Source: Acidobacteriota bacterium
GTDB lineage: Bacteria > Acidobacteriota > Blastocatellia > UBA7656
Direction: 5' to 3'
Length of the DNA: 62,727 nucleotides
Assembly (NCBI GenBank): GCA_016201275.1
Contig: JACQDB010000044.1
Coordinates: 1-62,727, forward strand
Positions 7,864 to 17,241 of the stretch are shown piece after piece (within the stretch, counting starts at the first letter, position 1; every line of letters begins with the position of its first letter). Below the pieces are notes generated by a model, which worked only from the letters and a program-made list of their open reading frames with translations, was not told where the DNA came from and searched no databases. A program made the position numbers and the translations under genes.

Positions 7864-9621
7864 TCACTTGATTTTGAAATTGGCATCGCTGGCGTCCGCA
7901 CCGCTGTTGCCTGCTGCATCACGCGCCACTACGCGAATGCGATATTTTTTACCCTGCACAGCATCTGCGGCTATCGTCCAGTTGTAACGGCTCGTGCTGC
8001 CGCTTAACCCGGTAACGATGGACGCATAATTCGCACCGCCATCGGTTGAAACTTCCACGTCCTGAGTGCTGAGGGCGACATTGTCGGAAGCCGTCCAGGT
8101 AATGGTTGTCGTAGTGCCGCGCCGGATTCGTTCGCCGCCGTTTGGCGCACTGACGGTCACGGTCGGCGGCGTCGTATCGCCGGTGCTTGACGTTGAACGC
8201 AAGCGCGCCCGGTCGGCCATTTCGTGAACCCCTGCAGCGTAAGCGGTCGCTTCTACATCATCCGGGTAAGCGTAGCTTGCAGGCGTCGTCCAAATCGGGG
8301 CCGTCAAGGCGGCGGTTTCCGGTATATCGGTTCGGCGGCTTAACGCCGAACCGATTTCGGTGTAGTAACTTCTAGCGGGATTGATGCGAACCCATTTGCC
8401 CGCCGCTACCCAATTATCAAACACCTGATGGGCGTGCGGTTTTTCCGGCGCAGTGGTTTGAATGTGGTCTGTGAGACCGACTAAAAACATCGCTTCAAGA
8501 TCGGAGATGTTCGTTGCCGCTGTTGAAATCATTCGCACCGCTTCGCGCAAATCCCAAAAAGTATTCGCTTCGCTCACCGTAGCAACGGTCGCAGGCCACG
8601 TCGAAAACAATCCCAAACTTTCAAACGCCTGCGTCGCTTGTCGTGAATAGACGCGCTTGACGCCATCGCTATAGGCGTAAGAGGAAAGCCCACGGTCTTC
8701 GCTAGTGGACAACGTGCCGTCGCCGTTCAGGTCCGGCGTTTGGCAACCGGCGTGCGCGGGGTCGGCAATCGTGGTGTAACGCCCGTCGCCGCTGCCATCA
8801 AAAAACAGCGGACGTGCAGTGCTGGTCGGGTCGTAGCGCACGCGGCTGTAATCCACGCTCAATTCAGTTGCGGTATTGCGCGTGTAATCGTACCAAGGGT
8901 TGGCGGCATTCAAGCGTTGCGGCGCGCTGCCCAACCCACAATCCAAAGCCGGTGGCGCAATGTCGCCGACCGCGATTTGACTGCACACCGGCGATTCCCA
9001 ATGTATGACGTAGCGCAGGTAGCCACTCAATGGTGCGCCGTGTTGCGCCGCTACTGCCGCAACCATGTTGCCGCCGTTCGACGAGCCGAAGATGCCTATG
9101 TTGTTGTGTATGACCGGCACTGCTACGCGACGGTCAATGGTTCGCCCCGCGTTGTCTGTAAGCAAGCCTGCGGCATACAAAACCACATCGCGCATGGCGG
9201 CTATGGAGTTCGCGCCACGATAATCATAAGTGCCGCTGCTGCGGCGTCCGCTGGTTAAATCGTTGCCGCCAGGGTAAAGAAAGACTATGCGTATGCAGTC
9301 GGTAGCGCGACCGAGTTGTTGATCGAGCGTGCCGGATCCTTCGCCGCCGTTGGCAAAGATGATGACCGGCGCGCCTTCCGGGTAACGCGCACTGGCAAGC
9401 GTCGCTGGCGCAAAGATTCGCAAGGCCAGCGTGCCGGTAGAACTGCCGGTACTGGTCGAAGGCAAATCCACATCAATGGTCGAAGTCGCCGCCGTAGCAA
9501 TTTCCTGATACCGAGTTTTGGAGTTGGCAAAAAGATTGCTAGTGCTACAGAGAAGCAGGCCGCAAAACATCGTGAAGGCTAACAAAATTGAACAGACGGT
9601 CTTCGCAATTCGGGTTTTCAT
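7864..9621 (-). CDS. Exported alpha/beta-hydrolase with a C-terminal Ig-like domain
   Basis: The protein has 585 residues from the ATG at 9621, chosen because AGGA lies eight bases upstream. A signal peptide covers about 1-33. The central part looks like an alpha/beta-hydrolase: APVIIFANGGEG near the oxyanion strand, GIFGSSNGGN as nucleophile elbow (Ser near 177) and acidic and His candidates further on (TDHIQTT, VHEMAD). After a TGDTTPPTVTV linker, about 100 residues form a bacterial Ig-like domain with repeated Thr-rich strands. The protein is probably a secreted esterase or peptidase. It also contains an EF-hand-like calcium loop, DLNGDGTLSTSED. The substrate is unknown. The 3' end abuts the repeat at 7488-7730. 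Confidence 0.72.
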   Translation of the reverse strand: MKTRIAKTVCSILLAFTMFCGLLLCSTSNLFANSKTRYQEIATAATSTIDVDLPSTSTGSSTGTLALRIFAPATLASARYPEGAPVIIFANGGEGSGTLDQQLGRATDCIRIVFLYPGGNDLTSGRRSSGTYDYRGANSIAAMRDVVLYAAGLLTDNAGRTIDRRVAVPVIHNNIGIFGSSNGGNMVAAVAAQHGAPLSGYLRYVIHWESPVCSQIAVGDIAPPALDCGLGSAPQRLNAANPWYDYTRNTATELSVDYSRVRYDPTSTARPLFFDGSGDGRYTTIADPAHAGCQTPDLNGDGTLSTSEDRGLSSYAYSDGVKRVYSRQATQAFESLGLFSTWPATVATVSEANTFWDLREAVRMISTAATNISDLEAMFLVGLTDHIQTTAPEKPHAHQVFDNWVAAGKWVRINPARSYYTEIGSALSRRTDIPETAALTAPIWTTPASYAYPDDVEATAYAAGVHEMADRARLRSTSSTGDTTPPTVTVSAPNGGERIRRGTTTTITWTASDNVALSTQDVEVSTDGGANYASIVTGLSGSTSRYNWTIAADAVQGKKYRIRVVARDAAGNSGADASDANFKIK

Positions 9622-9776
9622 TATCCACATCCTTATTGGTTTTTAGCGTGCTTGGGAGCAGACAATGAATGACCCTCTCACTCATCTTCGGCTTAGACTA
9701 GGGTTTTCCTCGCGTGGTTTGAAAAAATATTTGGCGTCTGAAAAGGGCAAGAAAAAGGCTGTTTTGCTGGCAAGTT

Positions 9777-12700
9777 TTAATCGCGTTTTTTACGTTTGGC
9801 ATCCAGCAAACGACTGGCGAGCGATTTATCGTCCGTGGTGCGCGCAGTCTCTGTAACGATTTTTGCTTCGCCTTCAGCTTGACCGGCAACGGGCTTTGCC
9901 GCAGGCGCGGCGCTACTTGTCGCGGTCTCGTTGGCTCGCCTTTTGGCTTCGTTGGTTCTGGCGTTGTCGAGCTGGTCTGTGGCGATGAAGGCCGCCGGTT
10001 GATGTGATTTTTGCAGCGCCGGAGCAAGAGGTTTGCTGACCACTTCATCGGTTGCATCTTCAGCGCTGAGGCGCACACGCCGACGCGACCGCTTCAACTG
10101 CGCGTGTGCCGCTGCGGTTGCCGCAAGCGTTTCTTGCTTGGGTGCGCGGCGCAATGTTGCTGTCAGCCAGTCCCGCGCCGCTTCGCTTTGCTCACGCGAC
10201 AAGTGAACGCGCCGCAAGCCTACATCAACCGGTAACAACAAAACCGCCAGCAACAAGAGCGTTGCAAAAATTTCTCGCGGCGTGGTTTTTTCGGTGCGAT
10301 GGTCAAACAACTTCGCCTTGCCGGTTGAGGCTGACGGATTCGCCGCGTCACTGGATGAATTCGGCGGCGTGCTGTTGCTTGAATTGTCGTTCGCCGCGTT
10401 ACCGTTCAAAACGCTGCCGCCAGTTACCTCGCTGATTTGCGCCAGCAAATTTGCATCCGCACTGGTGATGCTGAATTCCGGCGAGTAGGAATTCACCGAA
10501 CCCGTAATCGGCGCAGTCAAGCCGCCAGCTTCGTTAACGCTGACCAAGTAAGCGCCGCGTGTGACGGCCTCGAAATCGCCTTCGTAGCGTCCCGAAGCGC
10601 TCTGCTCAAGCGTCACCTCCGAGGTGGAAAAATCGGGCGCGACGATGTGCGCCTGCAAACGCAAATTGTTTTTGAACGAGCCGTCCGCACGCAACGCTTC
10701 CACGACGACGTGGCCTTTACCGGCGTTGATTTCAACACGCGGCTGCAATTCATTCGAGCCTTCACGGCGCAACGTATCGCGCAACACCTGTGTCCAGAAT
10801 TGTCCAAAGCCAGACCAGTTCATCCAGTTCACCGCCCAACGCGCTTTGGCGTCCGAAGTAAAAGCCGCTACACGACCAAGCCCGTATTGCCAGACCGCAT
10901 ACACCGGGTCGTCTTTATCGGAAAGCAGCGCGGTGATAGCCGGTGAGTTGGCGGCATCGCGTTCCGCCGTGCCTACATAACCATTGAGTTGTGGCGCGCC
11001 CGTCCAATCAATGCCGTTGGTCGCTTGCGTGGCTCGAACCAGTCGCGGTTGAAAGGGTTCTTCGATGATGGTGGAACGCGACGCTAGGAAAGCTTCGCGG
11101 GTGAAAATCTGCGGCAAGGTTTCGGCTCTGTCGGTGGCATAAAACCGTCCGCCGCCAAGGTCAGCAATCATCTTCATGCCGCGCACGTCGGCGTCACGAC
11201 CTACGGCTATGGTGGAAAGCGTCATACCGGCAGCGCTCACCGCTTTGGCTATGCCAGCGAAGTCGCCGGGTTCGCTCTGGCCGTCCGACAACACGATGAT
11301 GTGTTTGATCTGCGCGTCGCTGGCTTGCAACCATTGGTAAGCCTGTCGTATGCCGGGATACATAGCGGTTCCGCCGACCGCTTGAATGGATAAAATCTCT
11401 TTGATGATTTTTTTCTTGTCTTCCACTTTGGTGATTTCGGCAACCGTTTGCGCTTCGCTGTCGAACGCCAGGACGCCAACCGAATCGCGCTCCGACAAAA
11501 AATCCACCGCCGTCGAAGCGGCTTCCTGCGCCAACTCCATCTTGCTGCGTCCGCCACTTTGAATCTCGGCCATCGAACCCGATTTATCAATCACCAAGAC
11601 CAGCGCCAGCGCTGGAAAATGCTTCTTCTGGCGAATGTCTAAAGAAACCGGCAGCATCTCTGCGATAGGCGTTTTGTAATAACCGCCGGGGCCGAAACTC
11701 TGTTCGCCGCCAATCATCAGAAAGCCGCCGCCCAAATCCCGCGCATAAGCTTGCGCCATTTTCATCTGCTCTCTGGTCAATTGCGTCGCCGGTAGATTAT
11801 CGAAAACCACCAAGTCGTAATCTTGAAACCCGGCCAGCGAAGTGGGCGCAACGTGGCTGGTATCAACGACGAAATTGCCTTCGGCAAAGACGCGCAGCAA
11901 AGCCGCAGAAGGTTGCGAATCGCCCGTCACATAAAGCAATTTCGGTTTGCCTTCGACCAACGTGAAAGCTTCGCGGGAATTGTTCTGCACGAAGCTGTCG
12001 GCTTGCAATGCTTCGATTTCGGCGCGGTAGGTGTAAAAGCCTTTGCGGTCGTTGCGCTCCGGCAGTATGAAAACATTTTCGCCGTTTGCCGCCAGTTGCA
12101 CAGGGCGTTCGGCAATCAAGGTGTCGTTGCGAAAAATTCTCAACTTTGCGTCGGTGTCAACGGTGCTGTCAATCGTCGCTTTCAACTCGAAGGCTTCACC
12201 TTCGGCGAGTTGTTGCGGCGCGAGCAGTTCGCGCACGGCAATTTCACCTTGTTGATGCGAGCCGTCGTTGACCGTGTTCAAAGCGCGTGTGTGAACTTCT
12301 ATGGCTTCGGCTTTTAATAGTCGCGCTTCGGCGATGGCGTTTTCCAGATTTTCATTGCCGTCGGAGATCAACACCAAACGCCCAACGGCGTCTTCCGGCA
12401 CGAGGGCGGAAGCGAGTTTCAAAGCGCCAGCGATGTCTGTGTAATCACGCGACGGCGCGGAACTGATTTCCTTGAGTTGCCAATCGCCGAGAATTTCTTT
12501 ACGGGTTGGCGCGACTTCAACCACGGCGTCACGTCCGAAAGCAATGACGCCGACATAATCGCGTGGCGCGGCGCGCTGCATTTCGGCGTTGATAAACGCG
12601 AGAATGTCTTTTTGTTGGTCTGGCGCGACGCTGGCGGAAACGTCAACCAGAAAGAGTAACGCCAGGTCGTGAGCCGTAGCGCGTAGCCGCAAACCGGCAA

Positions 12701-12860
12701 GCGCCAGCACCAGCAAAAGCAGTATCAGTATGCGGATGCCCGTGCTCCAGGCGGCGCGCCTGCGCGATAGATTTGCCAGACTGTGCCGCGCCAGATAGAT
12801 GGCCGCCGGAATCAGTAGCAATAACAGAAGCGCCAGCGGATTGGTGAATTCAATTTTCAT
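9777..12860 (-). CDS. Large membrane VWA-domain protein (BatA-like)
   Basis: The protein has 1027 residues from the ATG at 12860. Two N-terminal membrane helices (about 7-62, FTNPLALLLLLLIPAAIYLA) match the aerotolerance BatA N-domain. Next come a first VWA-like domain (LVDVSASVA near 80), a glutamine-amidotransferase-like fold (about 325-415, GGGFLMIGGEQSFGPGG) and a second VWA domain with a classic MIDAS, DKSGSM, near 425. A late membrane helix (FATLLLLAVLLLPVDVG near 900) and a Lys/Arg/Ala-rich tail follow. VWA domains bind partners through a metal; the Bat set is linked to stress tolerance and works with MoxR ATPases, none of which lies in this window. It is 51 bp downstream of the rhomboid gene on the same strand and is probably in its operon. 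Confidence 0.82.
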   Translation of the reverse strand: MKIEFTNPLALLLLLLIPAAIYLARHSLANLSRRRAAWSTGIRILILLLLVLALAGLRLRATAHDLALLFLVDVSASVAPDQQKDILAFINAEMQRAAPRDYVGVIAFGRDAVVEVAPTRKEILGDWQLKEISSAPSRDYTDIAGALKLASALVPEDAVGRLVLISDGNENLENAIAEARLLKAEAIEVHTRALNTVNDGSHQQGEIAVRELLAPQQLAEGEAFELKATIDSTVDTDAKLRIFRNDTLIAERPVQLAANGENVFILPERNDRKGFYTYRAEIEALQADSFVQNNSREAFTLVEGKPKLLYVTGDSQPSAALLRVFAEGNFVVDTSHVAPTSLAGFQDYDLVVFDNLPATQLTREQMKMAQAYARDLGGGFLMIGGEQSFGPGGYYKTPIAEMLPVSLDIRQKKHFPALALVLVIDKSGSMAEIQSGGRSKMELAQEAASTAVDFLSERDSVGVLAFDSEAQTVAEITKVEDKKKIIKEILSIQAVGGTAMYPGIRQAYQWLQASDAQIKHIIVLSDGQSEPGDFAGIAKAVSAAGMTLSTIAVGRDADVRGMKMIADLGGGRFYATDRAETLPQIFTREAFLASRSTIIEEPFQPRLVRATQATNGIDWTGAPQLNGYVGTAERDAANSPAITALLSDKDDPVYAVWQYGLGRVAAFTSDAKARWAVNWMNWSGFGQFWTQVLRDTLRREGSNELQPRVEINAGKGHVVVEALRADGSFKNNLRLQAHIVAPDFSTSEVTLEQSASGRYEGDFEAVTRGAYLVSVNEAGGLTAPITGSVNSYSPEFSITSADANLLAQISEVTGGSVLNGNAANDNSSNSTPPNSSSDAANPSASTGKAKLFDHRTEKTTPREIFATLLLLAVLLLPVDVGLRRVHLSREQSEAARDWLTATLRRAPKQETLAATAAAHAQLKRSRRRVRLSAEDATDEVVSKPLAPALQKSHQPAAFIATDQLDNARTNEAKRRANETATSSAAPAAKPVAGQAEGEAKIVTETARTTDDKSLASRLLDAKRKKRD

Positions 12861-12911
12861 GCAAAAACTTTTGCTTGATGCTGCCAACTACACGCGCAAC
12901 CTCAGCGCGTT

Positions 12912-14120
12912 TTATTCTTCCTTTGTGCGAACAAGGCCGTATTTCTTCAACACGCTGTCCAGCCACTGCTGATACTCGTCAAAGGTGGCTTTCATCTCGT
13001 CCACATCTTTCGGTAAAAACGCGGTTGATTCTTTGGGGTTCTTCGCGGCTTTTTCAAGCGCCTCGGCGCGTTTATTCATTAAGTCAACAACGCGATTGCG
13101 AATGGCATCGCTGCGCTCATCCAGCTTGGCGATGGCGGATACATCGGCGGCCTTTCTTCTTAAATTTCTGGCAACCTCCGCAAGGTTGGTTGGCTCGCTG
13201 ATCCTTCTTGAATTTTCCAAAGCGATCTCTGCATTATTTATCGCTTTTGTTAAATGAATGACGGTTTGCGCTTGACGCTCTGCGTCCGGTCCCTGTTGCG
13301 CCTGTTGTTGCACTGTGCCGTAATTGATCCCTACCATCACAAAACTGGCGATGATGGTGACCACGCTGAGGACGGCCAGCGCATTCCACACAGTTGCCGA
13401 GCGCACGGTTTCCGGCGACTCGCCTTTTATCCAGAAGCCCAACGCGCCGCCAGCGATGAAGCCAGCGGCGTGTGCGACGTTGTTGGCTTTGATTATAAAA
13501 CCGTAAATGATCGTCATCGCTATCCAGGTGAGCATGGTTCGCATCAGTCCCTTGCCAAAGGTGCCGCCTTGCCGATAGCCGTACACCGCCAGCAAACCGA
13601 TTAACCCGGAGATCGCTCCCGAAGCGCCAGCCCCGTTGATGTTAAAAAAATAGGAAGCGATGGAACTGACGATTCCCGTCAGCACATAGATGAAGATGAA
13701 TTTCTGTTCGCCAAAAATATTCTCCGCCAGCGGCCCGATTTGATAAAGCGCATAGCTGTTGAACAACAGGTGAATCAAGCCTATGTGCAGGAAGTTCGCC
13801 GTTACGAAGCGCCACCATTGGCCTTCATTCACCAGCACCACAACAAACGAACCGAAGTCAACAAGCACCGCCCCGGAGGCGCTGGCGACAAACGCTTCCA
13901 TGCCGCGCCCGTTTTTCAATCCGACCGCGCCCATCAAAATGAAAATCAGAACATTGATGCCGAGAATCAGCATAGCGAAGAAATTGCCCGAAGTTCCGCT
14001 CCCACTGACGCGCTGTTCCGGCACTGCTTCATTGCCGCACATCGGGCAGACGCTTGCCGCCGGGTCAACTAAGGCCCGACAGTTTTGACACATCACCAGT
14101 CTTTTCTTTTGACCAAACAT
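12912..14120 (-). CDS. Rhomboid intramembrane serine protease with zinc ribbon
   Basis: The protein has 402 residues. An N-terminal zinc ribbon has CxxC pairs at about 11-14 and 25-28 (CQNCRAL, CPMCGNE). Six or seven membrane helices follow. The catalytic Ser lies in GAGASGAISGLIG near 167 and the His in NNVAHAAGFIAGG near 214, the rhomboid dyad. The last 115 residues are soluble and helical with many charged residues (IRNRVVDLMNKRAEALEKAAK), probably a coiled coil. Rhomboids cleave membrane helices of other proteins. Here the gene starts on the last base of the upstream VWA gene's stop codon (TAATG) and lies between two VWA membrane proteins. Those proteins, or their partners, may be substrates; this is inference. 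An AGGAG lies 11-12 bases upstream. Confidence 0.9.
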   Translation of the reverse strand: MFGQKKRLVMCQNCRALVDPAASVCPMCGNEAVPEQRVSGSGTSGNFFAMLILGINVLIFILMGAVGLKNGRGMEAFVASASGAVLVDFGSFVVVLVNEGQWWRFVTANFLHIGLIHLLFNSYALYQIGPLAENIFGEQKFIFIYVLTGIVSSIASYFFNINGAGASGAISGLIGLLAVYGYRQGGTFGKGLMRTMLTWIAMTIIYGFIIKANNVAHAAGFIAGGALGFWIKGESPETVRSATVWNALAVLSVVTIIASFVMVGINYGTVQQQAQQGPDAERQAQTVIHLTKAINNAEIALENSRRISEPTNLAEVARNLRRKAADVSAIAKLDERSDAIRNRVVDLMNKRAEALEKAAKNPKESTAFLPKDVDEMKATFDEYQQWLDSVLKKYGLVRTKEE

Positions 14121-15994
14121 TACGCCGCTATTCTCCTATGATAAACCCACCACTCGAAAGCCAGAATCACCAGCGCCGCAAGCAACAGCCATTGCCAAGC
14201 TTCGCGCTCGGAACTGAAGGTCTCGGTCTGGCCGCCCACTTCGCCAAGCCGTGTTTGAATCGCCTCACGCGGTGCGGTATTGGATTCCGCTTCGTTCAAC
14301 AAACTGACGGCGAAGGGGGGCGCGTCCTTCACCTCGTAAAGCCCTGCGTGCAAGGTGTCGGCAAACAGCGCCGCGCCATCGCGCAAATTTATTTCCGTCG
14401 CGTCGCCGTTGGGCGCGGTGATCTTTGTCGTAGCCGCAGCAGCGCGAACCGTGACGGGCTGGCCTGCATGAATCGCCCGTTCATCGGCAACCGCGTCGCG
14501 TCCGGCAAGCCACGCCAGCGAATTCGCCAATAAAATCGGGAACTCGATCTTCAAAGGCAAATCGCTTTTCGATAAATCAAAACCGACCATCACCACTTTG
14601 CGTTTGTTGTCACCGGCAAAGATAAGGCCGTCCGCACCGCTTTGCGCTACGGGTTTCAACCAACTGCTGACCGTGTGTTTCATGGCCGCTTCGATATGCA
14701 AATCGGCGTAGCTTAAAAAGCTGTTCACCGGATGAGCGCGATCAACGAAAGTAATCGAAGGATTTTCCAGCGCGCCGTTTGCTGTCCACCATCCCGCAAC
14801 GTCGAGAGGATTGATGGCAAACAGCGGTTTGTTACTCGCTAAGATTTCGGCGCTGATGCCGCCATCGGTGATGAGGCAATCGAAATCATCAAGCGCAGCC
14901 GATACGGCGGTCAACTTGCGCGCTTCTATCGCCGCGTTGACCGCCAGCGCTTGAAGCAAAAATGGATTGTCGCTTTGCACGGCGACGCGAACTTTGCGCG
15001 CATCCGGCAAGCTGGCGTAGGCAATATTATCGGCGGACAAATCATCCTCGGCGAGGAGTTTCAATTCGGCTAGGCCGCCGGTCTGCGGCAACGCATCGAA
15101 GACCACGGCAGTGCGATCATGAGCGGCAAGATTCACGCTGCGCGCATCGGCTATCTTGCCGTCAAGTTTTAATTCGAGATTTACCTGGCGCTCCTGGTCG
15201 CTGAAATTGGCGATGGCGGCAAACAACTCTTCGCGGCTGTTGGCTTGCGAAGCGCGCGAGTTCAAAGCGACGATGCCGACATTTTCAGCGCGCCGCCCGA
15301 CGCGCACCAGCCGCACGGCGATGGAACGCGCCGTGGTTTGCGACGTTTTCATAGCCGCTGCGCGTGAAGCGGTCGGTGGCGCGACAGGATTAGCGAACGA
15401 GGCCGCGCCGCCGCCATCGGAAATAACGACGATGCTGGCGTCGCGTTCAGCCTTCGCCAGTTGTTCGGCCAACAACAGAGCGTCGGCGAGCGTGCCAGCC
15501 GCGTCGGTCTCCTGAATCTGATTGACCGCCGAGGCAAGTGTAGCGCGGTCGGAGGTGAGGGCGCTGCGAACCGTGACGCGGGACGAACTTTCGATAATAG
15601 CGGCGCGGTCGCTGCCGCCTAGACCGGCAATCATCTCGCGGGCGAGTTGTTTGGCGTGTGCAAGGCGGGTGTTGCCGTCTTCGTCAGTGGCGCTCATGCT
15701 GGCGGTTGAATCAATGATGATGATGGAACTGCCGGTCGCCAGGGCTTGGGTTTTGACCAGTGGACGAGCGAGCGCGAAAATCAGAACGGCTAGAATCAGG
15801 AGTTGCAGTAAGAGTAAAAGACTACGGCGCAATTTGCGGAACGGCGCGTTGGCTTCGATTTCTTCGAGGGCGCGTTGCCATAAAAAAACGCTCGGCACGA
15901 CGCGACGTTGGCGTTTGAGTTTGAGCAAGTAAAAAAAAATGATGATCGCGCCGAGCAGCAGCCACCACAGCGCGTGTGCCGAGAGAAATCGCAT
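14120..15994 (-). CDS. BatA-type VWA membrane protein
   Basis: The protein has 624 residues. Its N-terminal BatA domain has a first helix at about 8-24 (ALWWLLLGAIIIFFYLLKL), a basic stretch, and a second helix near 60-78. A VWA domain follows with the MIDAS variant DSTASMSATDEDG near 95, where a Thr-Ala pair replaces the first Ser pattern. A middle part resembles the amidotransferase-like region of the larger neighbour, and a last helix (WLLLAALVILAFEWWVYHRR) lies at the end. It heads the leftward operon VWA - rhomboid - VWA. Its start codon and 43 bp of leader lie inside the 96-bp repeat also present at 24310-24405. The accessory cassette thus ends just upstream of this gene while leaving it intact. 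Confidence 0.85.
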   Translation of the reverse strand: MRFLSAHALWWLLLGAIIIFFYLLKLKRQRRVVPSVFLWQRALEEIEANAPFRKLRRSLLLLLQLLILAVLIFALARPLVKTQALATGSSIIIIDSTASMSATDEDGNTRLAHAKQLAREMIAGLGGSDRAAIIESSSRVTVRSALTSDRATLASAVNQIQETDAAGTLADALLLAEQLAKAERDASIVVISDGGGAASFANPVAPPTASRAAAMKTSQTTARSIAVRLVRVGRRAENVGIVALNSRASQANSREELFAAIANFSDQERQVNLELKLDGKIADARSVNLAAHDRTAVVFDALPQTGGLAELKLLAEDDLSADNIAYASLPDARKVRVAVQSDNPFLLQALAVNAAIEARKLTAVSAALDDFDCLITDGGISAEILASNKPLFAINPLDVAGWWTANGALENPSITFVDRAHPVNSFLSYADLHIEAAMKHTVSSWLKPVAQSGADGLIFAGDNKRKVVMVGFDLSKSDLPLKIEFPILLANSLAWLAGRDAVADERAIHAGQPVTVRAAAATTKITAPNGDATEINLRDGAALFADTLHAGLYEVKDAPPFAVSLLNEAESNTAPREAIQTRLGEVGGQTETFSSEREAWQWLLLAALVILAFEWWVYHRRIAA

Positions 15995-16037
15995 AAAACC
16001 TTTACGGGCAACCGTCGCCCGCTGTTCCTGTTTTCAT
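15942..16037. repeat. 96-bp direct repeat, copy A (5' end of the BatA-type gene)
   Basis: The segment is identical, base for base, to 24310-24405 and in the same orientation. It covers the first 17-18 codons of the BatA-type gene plus 43 bp of leader. To its left the match continues weakly through an A-run. To its right about 45 bp still align with 24406-24450 but with many differences. The two copies bracket 8.27 kb holding the three-gene nuclease/methylase operon. Confidence 0.95.
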
Positions 16038-16125
16038 GTTGACCTAAAGAGAGAGAGTATCGCATAGCTTAACGAAGCGCAGCCAATGTCTTTGGATGGA
16101 GGCTCGCGGAATCTATCGCTTTTAA

Positions 16126-17241
16126 TCATTCCTCTTTTGCGAACCTGCGACGTGACGCGAAATGTTGCTGCTCATGCTGCAATTCGACGCGCAATTCTTC
16201 GGCGGTCGGCAAATAGAGTTGATAACGCGAAGCAAAGATTTGCGCCTGTTCTTCGGCTAGTGTGTAGCGCACCACCGCATCATTTTTTTCCGCACATAGT
16301 AGAATACCGATAGCCGGATTTTCCCATTCTTCGCGCCTCTCCCGCGTATAAAAATTGGTGTACATCTGTATCTGTCCAAGGTCGCCGTGCGTGAGTCTGC
16401 CAATCTTTAAGTCAACCAACACGAAACAGCGCAACAAGCGATTATAGAAGACCAGATCAATGTAAAAGTGATCGCCATCAAGCGTGATGCGTTGTTGACG
16501 GGCGATAAAAGAGAAGCCTTTGCCCAGTTCAAGCAAGAACTGTTGCAGGTGGTCGAGCAGAGCCGTTTCCAGTTCTGATTCGCTCAGGGAATGCGCTTCG
16601 GGCAAGCCTAAAAATTCCAGCACGAAAGGGTCTTTGATAAAGTCGAGCGGAGTCTGTTTTTCTGCCTGTTCTCGCGACTCTTTAAGCAGGGCGCGCTTTT
16701 GTCGAGAGAGCGCCACACGTTCATAAAATAGTGAATTGAGTTGTCGTTCGAGCTGCCGGGTTGACCAGTTCGCTTCGGCAGCTTCGGTTGCATAAAAGTC
16801 TCTGGCATCCGCATTCTCAACCTTGAGCAGGAGGCGATAATGTGTCCACGACAATTCTCGACGCAGTGCGTCGAGAAAGTTTGGAAAGGTGAGATGAAAC
16901 TTCCGCATATGCCAGAGATTCGATCTATCAAATCCCTTGCCGAACTCTTCGGTGAGACGCGCCGACAGCGATTCGATCAACTGCTCTCCGTATTCGGCGC
17001 GATTTTTGCCTCGCTGTTCATACTCAACAATAGCTTGCCCAATCAACCAATAGGCGCGCACCATCTCGCTGTTGACCTGTCGAGCAATACGAGTGCGCGC
17101 TTCATTCAAAATATCGCGCACTTCAACGTAGAGATTGCCAACCTCAAGTGATTCGAGCCTTGCAGCGCGACGCGATGTCGTCAACGATTTTGACCTCGTT
17201 CGATTTGCGACTTTGGTTTTCTTCTTCAATGCCTTTGTCAT
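16126..17241 (-). CDS. DUF1016 / YhcG-type PD-(D/E)XK nuclease
   Basis: The protein has 371 residues, near the usual length for the family. The basic N-terminus and residues about 35-180 form the DUF1016 N-domain (YWLIGQAIVEYEQ, SNLWHMRKFHLTFP, ELSWTHYRLLLKV). Residues about 200-350 hold the PD-(D/E)XK core: HFYIDLVFYNRLL gives the acidic residue and VLVDLKIG the D-x-K pair. The family is common in defence islands and beside restriction-modification genes, but its chemistry is poorly defined. The start overlaps the methyltransferase stop by four bases (ATGA), so it is the third gene of a translationally coupled operon. It ends 131 bp before the BatA-type gene. Confidence 0.85.
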   Translation of the reverse strand: MTKALKKKTKVANRTRSKSLTTSRRAARLESLEVGNLYVEVRDILNEARTRIARQVNSEMVRAYWLIGQAIVEYEQRGKNRAEYGEQLIESLSARLTEEFGKGFDRSNLWHMRKFHLTFPNFLDALRRELSWTHYRLLLKVENADARDFYATEAAEANWSTRQLERQLNSLFYERVALSRQKRALLKESREQAEKQTPLDFIKDPFVLEFLGLPEAHSLSESELETALLDHLQQFLLELGKGFSFIARQQRITLDGDHFYIDLVFYNRLLRCFVLVDLKIGRLTHGDLGQIQMYTNFYTRERREEWENPAIGILLCAEKNDAVVRYTLAEEQAQIFASRYQLYLPTAEELRVELQHEQQHFASRRRFAKEE

